NCBI GenBank assembly: GCA_002869305.1
Contig: PKTC01000371.1
Span: 1 to 22,310 of the forward strand
Direction of reading: 5' to 3'
Origin: Marinilabiliales bacterium
Lineage (GTDB): Bacteria > Bacteroidota > Bacteroidia > Bacteroidales > UBA12077
DNA length: 22,310 nt
Position numbers and translations under genes: made by a program. How positions within the stretch are numbered: the stretch's first letter is position 1; every line of letters begins with the position of its first letter. Positions 16,243 to 22,310 of this stretch are shown here, one piece after another. Under the pieces are notes generated by a model. That model ran no database searches. It was given only the letters and a program-made list of their open reading frames with translations, and had not been told where the DNA came from.

Positions 16243-16617
16243 ATGCCTACAATACAGCAGTTAGTAAGAAAAGGAAGAACTCAAATTGTGGAGAAGAAAA
16301 AAGCTCCTGCTTTAGATGCTTGTCCTCAAAGAAGAGGAGTATGTACTCGTGTATATACTACAACGCCTAAGAAACCAAACTCAGCAATGAGAAAGGTAGC
16401 AAGGGTAAGATTGACAAATGGGAAAGAGGTGAATGCTTACATTCCTGGAGAAGGTCATAATTTACAGGAACACTCGATTGTTTTAATACGAGGTGGTAGA
16501 GTAAAAGATCTTCCTGGTGTTAGATATCATCTTATAAGAGGTGCTTTAGATACTTAAGGAGTTGAAGGTAGAACTCAAAGACGTTCAAAATACGGAACTA
16601 AGAGACCAAAAAAATAA
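16243..16617 (+). CDS. rpsL: 30S ribosomal protein S12, interrupted by one in-frame TAA at 16555-16557
   Basis: S12 lies in the decoding centre of the small subunit and influences accuracy and streptomycin response. The first 104 residues are a normal Bacteroidota S12 (PTIQQLVRKGR, CPQRRGVCTRVYTTTPKKPN with K43/K44, GRVKDLPGVRYH). Codon 105 is TAA, just after RGALDT, where relatives carry Ala or Ser. The same frame then reads GVEGRTQRRSKYGTKRPKK and stops with TAA at 16615-16617. The full frame gives 124 residues, the normal length. S12 is essential and its basic tail contacts rRNA, so a true truncation is hard to accept: sequence error or efficient readthrough is more likely. It is the first gene of the str/S10 operon behind tandem promoters. 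Confidence 0.93.
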
Positions 16618-16642
16618 ACTAAATCAAAGAGTTTAGAGAGAA

Positions 16643-17119
16643 ATGAGAAAATCAAAACCAAAACAGCGATTAATATTACCAGATCCAAGGTACAACGATA
16701 CTTTGGTTACAAGATTTGTTAATGATCTTATGGTTGACGGTAAGAAAAACCTTGCATACAAAGTTTTTTATGATGCAATGGATATGCTAGCTGCTAAAAA
16801 TAAAGACGAAGAGAAAACTCCACTTGAGATTTGGAAAAAAGCTTTAGAAAATGTAACACCAATGGTTGAGGTTAAAAGTAGAAGAATTGGTGGTGCAACA
16901 TTCCAGGTTCCAATGGAAGTAAATCCAAAAAGAAAAACTGCGATCAGTATCAGAAACATGATCAAATTTTCTCGTCAGCGTAGCGGTAAAAATATGGCCG
17001 AAAAATTATCTCAGGAGATAATGGCTGCATTTAACGAAGAAGGTGGAGCCTTTAAGAAAAAAGAAGAAACTCATAGAATGGCTGACGCTAATAAGGCGTT
17101 TGCGCATTTTAGATTTTAA
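16643..17119 (+). CDS. rpsG: 30S ribosomal protein S7
   Basis: S7 is a primary 16S rRNA binding protein that starts assembly of the 30S head and lines the E site. The 158-residue product matches the bacterial family in length and motifs (MRKSKPKQR start, LIPDPRYNDTLV-like LILPDPRYND, GGATFQVPMEV, AISIRNMIKFSRQR, HRMADANKAFAHFRF end). It begins 25 bp after the distal stop of rpsL and is followed 29 bp later by fusA, the usual str order. No anomaly is seen. Confidence 0.97.
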   Translation: MRKSKPKQRLILPDPRYNDTLVTRFVNDLMVDGKKNLAYKVFYDAMDMLAAKNKDEEKTPLEIWKKALENVTPMVEVKSRRIGGATFQVPMEVNPKRKTAISIRNMIKFSRQRSGKNMAEKLSQEIMAAFNEEGGAFKKKEETHRMADANKAFAHFRF

Positions 17120-17148
17120 TAATAGGGAAATAAGGGGTTAAAGAAATA

Positions 17149-19257
17149 ATGAGTAAAGCACTTCAAAACACCAGGAATATCGGAATCATGGCTCACATTG
17201 ATGCTGGTAAGACTACTACAACAGAAAGAGTTCTGTTCTATACTGGTATTACGCATCGTATTGGGGAAGTACACGATGGGGCTGCAACGATGGATTGGAT
17301 GGTGCAGGAGCAGGAAAGAGGAATTACGATTACCTCTGCTGCAACTACTACTTACTGGAAATATCTTAATCAAGATTATAAGATCAATATTATAGATACT
17401 CCTGGACACGTTGATTTTACCGTAGAGGTTGAAAGATCATTAAGAGTTTTAGATGGAGCCATAGCAGTGTTCTGTGCAGTAGGTGGTGTAGAACCACAAT
17501 CAGAAACAGTATGGCGTCAGGCCGATAAATATAATGTACCTAGAATGGCATTTGTAAATAAAATGGACCGTTCGGGCGCAGATTTCTTTTCAGTTGTAAA
17601 TCAAATTAAGGATAAGCTAAAAGCGAATCCTGTTCCTTTACAAATTCCTATTGGAGCTGAAGAGAATTTTCGTGGAGTAATTGATTTAATCGAAAATAAA
17701 GCGATTATTTGGCATGATGATGAAAAGATGGGAACTAATTATGAATTAGTTGACATCCCTTCAGAATTTGATGGAGAAGCGGAAGAGTGGAGAGGAAAGT
17801 TAATTGAAGCAGTTGCTGAATATGATGATGCATTGCTAGAAAGATTTTTCGAAGATCCGGATTCAATTACTAAAGAAGAAATGTTAGGAGTAATTCGTAA
17901 GGCAACCATCGAAATGACAATTACACCGGTGCTTTGCGGATCAGCATTCAAGAATAAAGGTGTTCAACGTTTATTAGATGCGATTGTTGCTTTCCTTCCA
18001 AGTCCATTAGATGTGGGTAGTGTGAAAGGAATCAACCCGAAGAACGATGAGGAAGTTGAACGTAAACCTGATGTAACTGAACCATTAGCTGCATTAGCGT
18101 TTAAAATTGCTACAGATCCTTTTGTTGGTCGTTTGGCATTCATGAGAGTTTATTCTGGGAAAATAGAAGCAGGTTCATATGTAATGAATGTAAGAACCGG
18201 TAAAAGAGAAAGAATATCTCGTTTGTACCAAATGAATGCTAATAAACAAATTCCAAAGGATGTAATTGAAGCAGGAGATATCTGTGCTGCTGTAGGGTTT
18301 AAGGATTTAAGAACAGGTGATACTCTTTGTGACGAAAAGCGACAAATTACGCTTGAATCTATGGATTTCCCAGATCCGGTAATTGGAATTGCTGTTGAAC
18401 CTAAAACACAAAAAGATTTAGATAAACTAAATATGGCTCTTCACAAACTTGCAGAAGAGGATCCAACTTTTACTGTTAAAGTTGATGAGGCTTCAGGACA
18501 AACTGTGATTAGTGGAATGGGCGAATTACACCTTGAAATTTTGATTGACCGTTTAGTTCGAGAATTCAAGGTAGAATGTAATCAAGGTGCTCCTCAGGTT
18601 AATTATAAAGAATCTATTACTTCAACTGTACAACACAGGGAAGTATTTAAGAAACAATCTGGTGGACGTGGAAAGTTTGCTGATATTCAAATTGAAATTG
18701 GACCAGTAGATGAAGGACAATCCGGATTACAATTTATAGATAAGATTAAAGGAGGAAATATTCCTAGAGAATATATACCAGCTGTTCAAAAAGGATTTGA
18801 AGAGGCAATGTACAATGGAGTATTAGCAGGTTATCCTGTTGATAGTTTAAAAGTGACCTTATTAGATGGTTCGTATCATGAAGTCGATTCAGATTCGTTA
18901 TCATTTGAAATAGCTGCAAAAATGGCATTTAAACATGCTTGTGCAAAAGCAAGCCCAAAATTACTTGAGCCAATTATGTCTGCAGAGGTAGTAACACCTG
19001 AAGAATATATGGGTGATATTATCGGTGATTTTAACAGACGTAGAGGTAAGGTTGAGGGCATGGAAAATAAAGGTGGTGCAAGAGTTATTAAAGCTAAGGT
19101 ACCATTAGCGGAAAAATTCGGTTACGTAACCGTATTACGAACGATTAGTTCAGGAAGAGCTACTTCAACAATGGAATTTTCTCACTATGAAGAAGTTCCG
19201 GCTGGAATAGCTAAAGAAATTGTAGAGAAAGCAAAAGGTAAAAGTGAATTTGTTTAA
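17149..19257 (+). CDS. fusA: Elongation factor G
   Basis: The canonical GTP-driven translocase moves tRNAs and mRNA after peptide bond formation. The 702-residue protein has G1 AHIDAGKT (15-22), an intact switch I QERGITITSAATT, G3 DTPGHVDF, G4 NKMD, and domain III-V motifs such as SGMGELHLEI and GRGKFADIQIE. It is the housekeeping copy, in contrast to the diverged paralogue at 13619-15775. It lies between rpsG and rpsJ; tuf, which follows fusA in many other phyla, is absent here, as usual for Bacteroidota. Confidence 0.98.
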   Translation: MSKALQNTRNIGIMAHIDAGKTTTTERVLFYTGITHRIGEVHDGAATMDWMVQEQERGITITSAATTTYWKYLNQDYKINIIDTPGHVDFTVEVERSLRVLDGAIAVFCAVGGVEPQSETVWRQADKYNVPRMAFVNKMDRSGADFFSVVNQIKDKLKANPVPLQIPIGAEENFRGVIDLIENKAIIWHDDEKMGTNYELVDIPSEFDGEAEEWRGKLIEAVAEYDDALLERFFEDPDSITKEEMLGVIRKATIEMTITPVLCGSAFKNKGVQRLLDAIVAFLPSPLDVGSVKGINPKNDEEVERKPDVTEPLAALAFKIATDPFVGRLAFMRVYSGKIEAGSYVMNVRTGKRERISRLYQMNANKQIPKDVIEAGDICAAVGFKDLRTGDTLCDEKRQITLESMDFPDPVIGIAVEPKTQKDLDKLNMALHKLAEEDPTFTVKVDEASGQTVISGMGELHLEILIDRLVREFKVECNQGAPQVNYKESITSTVQHREVFKKQSGGRGKFADIQIEIGPVDEGQSGLQFIDKIKGGNIPREYIPAVQKGFEEAMYNGVLAGYPVDSLKVTLLDGSYHEVDSDSLSFEIAAKMAFKHACAKASPKLLEPIMSAEVVTPEEYMGDIIGDFNRRRGKVEGMENKGGARVIKAKVPLAEKFGYVTVLRTISSGRATSTMEFSHYEEVPAGIAKEIVEKAKGKSEFV

Positions 19258-19269
19258 TTTAGGATAAAG

Positions 19270-19575
19270 ATGAGCCAGAAGATTAGAATTAAGTTAAAAT
19301 CTTACGATCACAATCTTGTAGATAAATCTGCAGAGAAAATTGTGAAGACGGTTAAATCCACAGGAGCTGTAATTAGTGGTCCAATACCACTACCTACTCA
19401 TAAAAGAGTATTTACAGTGTTACGTTCTCCTTTCGTTAATAAGAAATCGAGAGAACAGTTTCAACTTTCTTCTTACAAGAGATTATTAGACATCTATAGT
19501 TAAACACCAAAAACTATTGATGCTTTAATGAAGTTGGAACTACCAAGTGGGGTTGAAGTAGAAATAAAAGTGTAA
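19270..19575 (+). CDS. rpsJ: 30S ribosomal protein S10, interrupted by one in-frame TAA at 19501-19503
   Basis: S10 sits in the 30S head and, as NusE, joins the antitermination complex. Residues 1-77 are typical (MSQKIRIKLKSYDHNLVDKS, ISGPIPLPTHKRVFTV, SREQFQLSSYKRLLDIYS). Codon 78 is TAA at a position that is Ser in Bacteroides S10 (IYSS-T-KT-DALM). The frame continues as TPKTIDALMKLELPSGVEVE-IKV to TAA at 19573-19575, giving the usual 101 residues. One change, TCA to TAA, explains the break. S10 is essential and the lost 24 residues include a core beta strand, so a real truncation would be expected to be damaging. It starts 12 bp after fusA. Confidence 0.93.
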
Positions 19576-19598
19576 TTAAAAAGTAAAAACGAAAAAAC

Positions 19599-20216
19599 AT
19601 GCCAGGATTAATTGGAAAAAAGATTGGAATGACTTCCATCTTCAGTGCCGAGGGGAAAAATATCCCATGCACTGTTATTGAGGCTGGACCATGCATTGTA
19701 ACTCAGGTTAAAACTCCTGAAAATGATGGTTACGATGCATATCAATTGGCTTTTGACGAGAAAAGGGAAAAAAATACCAGCAATCCCTTGAAAGGACATT
19801 TTAAAAAGGCTGGTACAGCACCAAAAAGAATCGTGCACGAATTTAAAAATTTCGCTAAAGAATATAAAGTAGGCGAAGATGTGACCATTGATATCTTCAA
19901 CGAAGATATGTGGGTTGACGTTGCAGGATACACAAAAGGAAAAGGTTTTCAAGGTGTTGTGAAACGATACGGATTTCACGGTGTAGGTGGACAAACTCAT
20001 GGTCAGCATAACAGACTTAGAGCACCAGGTTCTTTAGGAGCATCTTCTTATCCTTCAAGAGTATTTAAAGGCATGAGAATGGCTGGTCAAACCGGTAATA
20101 AAAAGGTTAAAGTAATTAACCTTAAAGTTATCAAGGTTATGAAAGAGAATAATTTATTAGTTGTGAAGGGATCAGTTCCTGGAGCAAAAGGTTCATATTT
20201 AATTATTCAGAAGTAA
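19599..20216 (+). CDS. rplC: 50S ribosomal protein L3
   Basis: L3 binds 23S rRNA early in assembly, and its central loop reaches the peptidyl transferase centre. The 205-residue product has MPGLIGKKIGMTSIF at the start, GKGFQGVVKRYGFHG and GSLGASSYPSRVFKGMRMAG. The E. coli methylated Gln150 position appears to be Ser here (GSLGASS against GSIGQNQ), by eye alignment. Its TAA stop shares its last base with the ATG of rplD, so the two are translationally coupled. Confidence 0.97.
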   Translation: MPGLIGKKIGMTSIFSAEGKNIPCTVIEAGPCIVTQVKTPENDGYDAYQLAFDEKREKNTSNPLKGHFKKAGTAPKRIVHEFKNFAKEYKVGEDVTIDIFNEDMWVDVAGYTKGKGFQGVVKRYGFHGVGGQTHGQHNRLRAPGSLGASSYPSRVFKGMRMAGQTGNKKVKVINLKVIKVMKENNLLVVKGSVPGAKGSYLIIQK

Positions 20217-20845
20217 TGGAATTATCGATAGTTAATATAACAGGAAAAGATACTGGCAAGAAAATTACCTTGAATGACACAATTTTTAAAATTGAGCCAA
20301 ACGATCATGCTATTTATTTGGATGTAAAACAATATTTAGCTAACAAGCGTCAAGGTACTCATAAAGCAAAAGAGAGAAATGAAATTGCTGGTAGTACGAG
20401 AAAAATTAAAAGACAAAAGGGAACTGGAACAGCTAGAGCAGGGAGTATTAAAGCTCCTGTTTTTAGAGGTGGAGGAAGAGTTTTTGGTCCACAACCAAGA
20501 GATTATTCTTTCAAACTAAACAGAAAAGTAAAACAACTAGCTCGTAAATCAGCATTATCATACAAAGCAAATGATAATAACATTAAAGTTATTGAAGACT
20601 TTAATTTTGAAGTTCCTAGAACTAAGGAATTTGTTGATCTTAGAAATAACCTGGAAGTTTCAGACAAAAAAATGTTATTAGTATTGTCTGAACAAAACAA
20701 AAATATATATTTGTCGTCCAGGAATTTACAAGACGCAAAGGTTGTTACAGTTTCTGAGTTAACAACATATGATATTATGAATGCAAGCGTTGTTCTTTTT
20801 GTAGAGAATTCAATAGAACCATTGCATAAAATGTTTAGAATTTAG
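20216..20845 (+). CDS. rplD: 50S ribosomal protein L4
   Basis: L4 lines the peptide exit tunnel of the large subunit and in some bacteria represses its own operon. The 209-residue sequence has the conserved loop motif KRQKGTGTARAGSIKAPVFR and GGGRVFGPQPRDYSF. The start overlaps the rplC stop by one base. Whether the autoregulation known from E. coli applies cannot be judged here, since the S10 leader it acts on is replaced by the upstream fusA/rpsJ junction. Confidence 0.97.
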   Translation: MELSIVNITGKDTGKKITLNDTIFKIEPNDHAIYLDVKQYLANKRQGTHKAKERNEIAGSTRKIKRQKGTGTARAGSIKAPVFRGGGRVFGPQPRDYSFKLNRKVKQLARKSALSYKANDNNIKVIEDFNFEVPRTKEFVDLRNNLEVSDKKMLLVLSEQNKNIYLSSRNLQDAKVVTVSELTTYDIMNASVVLFVENSIEPLHKMFRI

Positions 20846-20859
20846 TAAAAATAGATACG

Positions 20860-21150
20860 ATGGATATTTTATTGAAGCCAATAGTTACCGAAAAAATGAC
20901 CATGCTAGGCGAAGATTTCAACCGATATGGTTTTATAGTGGATACGAGGGCAAATAAGCTTCAGATTAAAAAAGCTGTTGAAGAAATGTATGGTGTATCA
21001 GTTGAGTCTGTAAACACTATGCGTTATCTAGGCAAAAAGAAATCGAGATATACCAAATCAGGTATTATCGATGGAAGATCAAAGTCTTTTAAAAAGGCTA
21101 TTGTTACGTTAGCAGAAGGTGAAAAAATAGATTTTTATAGCAATATTTAA
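20860..21150 (+). CDS. rplW: 50S ribosomal protein L23
   Basis: L23 stands at the tunnel exit and is the docking point for trigger factor and SRP. The 96-residue protein shows LLKPIVTEKM near the start, VDTRANKLQIKKAVEEMYGV in the middle and the basic KKKSRYTKSG loop, all typical of the family. It lies 14 bp after rplD and 5 bp before rplB. Confidence 0.96.
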   Translation: MDILLKPIVTEKMTMLGEDFNRYGFIVDTRANKLQIKKAVEEMYGVSVESVNTMRYLGKKKSRYTKSGIIDGRSKSFKKAIVTLAEGEKIDFYSNI

Positions 21151-21155
21151 TTGAC

Positions 21156-21980
21156 ATGGCAGTACGTAAATTAAAACCTGTTACACCAGGACAGAGACAC
21201 AAGATTATCGGTGCATTTGATTCAGTTACAAAAGGTACACCGGAAAAATCTTTGTTGGCTCCGATGAAGAGATCAGGGGGAAGGAATAATGATGGTAGAA
21301 TGACCATGAGATACTTAGGTGGTGGTCATAAGAAAAGATACAGAATCATTGATTTCCTTCGCAACAAAGATGGAATGGAAGCAACTGTTAAAAGTATTGA
21401 GTACGATCCAAATAGAACAGCTCGTATTGCTTTAGTTGTATATAAAGATGGAGAGAAAAAATATATTATTGCTCCTAATGGATTAAAAGTTGGACAAACA
21501 ATTAATTCTGGGAAAGATGTAGCTCCCGAAATTGGAAATACATTATTCTTATCTGATATTCCTTTAGGAACAATTGTACACAATATTGAATTAAAGCCAG
21601 GAAGAGGCGCAGTACTTGCAAGAAGTGCTGGTTCATATGCTCAACTTACTTCACGTGATGGTAAATATGCAATTATTAAGTTACCATCAGGAGAAAGTAG
21701 AATGGTATTAACCACATGCCGTGCAACAATTGGAACTGTTGGAAACTCTGATCATAGTTTAGAAGTTTCAGGAAAAGCAGGTAGAAGTAGATGGTTAGGA
21801 AGAAGACCTAGAGTTCGTGGTGTTGTAATGAATCCAGTTGATCACCCAATGGGTGGTGGTGAAGGAAGACAATCCGGAGGTCACCCAAGATCAAGAAATG
21901 GTGTTCCTGCTAAAGGTTACAAAACTCGTAACAAGAAGAAGGATAGCAACAAGTACATTATTGAAAGAAGAAAAAAGTAA
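21156..21980 (+). CDS. rplB: 50S ribosomal protein L2
   Basis: L2 binds 23S rRNA, supports subunit association and is needed for peptidyl transfer. The 274-residue protein has normal length, the N-terminal MAVRKLKPVTPGQRH, central YDPNRTARIALV, AGSYAQLTSRDGKYA and the conserved NPVDHPMGGGEGRQSGGHP segment near the peptidyl transferase centre. It lies tightly packed in the S10 operon. Confidence 0.98.
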   Translation: MAVRKLKPVTPGQRHKIIGAFDSVTKGTPEKSLLAPMKRSGGRNNDGRMTMRYLGGGHKKRYRIIDFLRNKDGMEATVKSIEYDPNRTARIALVVYKDGEKKYIIAPNGLKVGQTINSGKDVAPEIGNTLFLSDIPLGTIVHNIELKPGRGAVLARSAGSYAQLTSRDGKYAIIKLPSGESRMVLTTCRATIGTVGNSDHSLEVSGKAGRSRWLGRRPRVRGVVMNPVDHPMGGGEGRQSGGHPRSRNGVPAKGYKTRNKKKDSNKYIIERRKK

Positions 21981-22001
21981 GGAATTAAATATCTCTAAAT
22001 T

Positions 22002-22280
22002 ATGAGTCGTTCGCTGAAAAAAGGTCCGTTTATACATTACAAGCTCGAGAAAAGAGTCTTGGCTAATGTGGAGTCTGGAAAGAAAACTGTAGTTAAGACT
22101 TTGTCAAGATCATCTATGATATCTCCTGACTTTGTTGGTCAAACTATTGCAGTTCATAACGGAAATAAATTTATTCCTGTATATATTACCGAAAATATGG
22201 TTGGTCACAAATTAGGAGAATTTGCACCTACAAGAATATTTCGCGGTCATGCAGGCAGTAAAAATAATGGTAATAAATAA
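22002..22280 (+). CDS. rpsS: 30S ribosomal protein S19
   Basis: S19 lies in the 30S head with S13 and contacts the A-site finger of the large subunit. The 92-residue protein has MSRSLKKGPFIHYKLEKRV, RSSMISPDFVGQTIAVHNG and LGEFAPTRIFRGHAG, all typical. It lies 21 bp after rplB and 16 bp before rplV. Confidence 0.97.
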   Translation: MSRSLKKGPFIHYKLEKRVLANVESGKKTVVKTLSRSSMISPDFVGQTIAVHNGNKFIPVYITENMVGHKLGEFAPTRIFRGHAGSKNNGNK

Positions 22281-22296
22281 GAAAGATTTAGACACT

Positions 22297-22310
22297 ATGG
22301 GATCCAGAAA
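22297..22310 (+). CDS. rplV: 50S ribosomal protein L22, first codons only (3' end outside window)
   Basis: ATG at 22297 starts MGSRK, close to the MGARK opening of Bacteroidota L22. It follows rpsS, where rplV always stands in the S10 operon. Only about four and a half codons are visible, so the call rests mainly on position. Confidence 0.75.

Noticed and set aside
5900..19503. Genome-wide reassignment of TAA to a sense codon
   Set aside because: Most intact genes here (for example hyaB, hyaC, grpE, pcrA, fusA, rplC, rplB, rpsS) end at TAA where their families end, so TAA still works as a stop in ordinary contexts.
17119..19600. A lost tuf gene between fusA and rpsJ
   Set aside because: The gap is only 12 bp with no remnants, and absence of tuf at this place is normal in Bacteroidota.
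19608..20009. 133-codon open frame on the - strand
   Set aside because: It lies entirely antisense to rplC and has no family features.
1..22310. CRISPR array, insertion sequence, integrase, tRNA or rRNA gene
   Set aside because: No spaced direct repeats, transposase or integrase motifs, attachment-site duplications or tRNA-like cloverleaf were seen by eye on either strand.

Overview
The window is an AT-rich chromosomal segment from a member of the Bacteroidota, most likely a marine or sediment lineage near Bacteroidales/Marinilabiliales. Supporting signs are a DUF4290 gene beside murA, a secreted protein with the type IX secretion CHU_C sorting domain, several promoters of the Bacteroidota type (TTTG, about 20 nt, TANNTTTG), few Shine-Dalgarno sequences, and an rpsL-rpsG-fusA-rpsJ ribosomal cluster with no tuf between fusA and rpsJ.

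Left part (1-5610, + strand): the end of a [NiFe]-hydrogenase maturation locus (hypE), a short sigma-54 activator, a regulatory gap, a small unidentified gene, and a membrane-bound uptake hydrogenase operon (small subunit, large subunit, cytochrome b). The small subunit has the six-cysteine signature of O2-tolerant group 1 enzymes. A good -24/-12 promoter lies just before the small gene, so the likely model is activator -> sigma-54 promoter -> oxidation of periplasmic H2 -> quinone pool via cytochrome b. A bidirectional terminator closes the operon.

Middle (5630-11950, - strand): grpE-dnaJ behind its own promoter, murA with DUF4290, and a PcrA/UvrD helicase. MurA carries Asp in place of the usual catalytic Cys, which predicts fosfomycin insensitivity. 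At 12105-13544 (+) is a secreted CHU_C protein, facing a second, diverged EF-G (13619-15775, -) across a perfect palindromic terminator.

Right part (15776-22310): a 467-nt divergent promoter region, then the joined str/S10 operon: rpsL, rpsG, fusA, rpsJ, rplC, rplD, rplW, rplB, rpsS and the first codons of rplV.

The strangest feature is that three conserved genes (dnaJ, rpsL, rpsJ) are each broken by one in-frame TAA, in the last quarter or so of the gene. In each case the rest of the protein continues in the same frame to the normal end. TAA is also the ordinary stop for most genes here. Each event is explained by a single C-to-A change on the + strand, turning TTCA into TTAA (the rpsL ancestral codon is less certain). 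Consensus or sequencing error and genuine stop-codon readthrough are the two explanations to separate.
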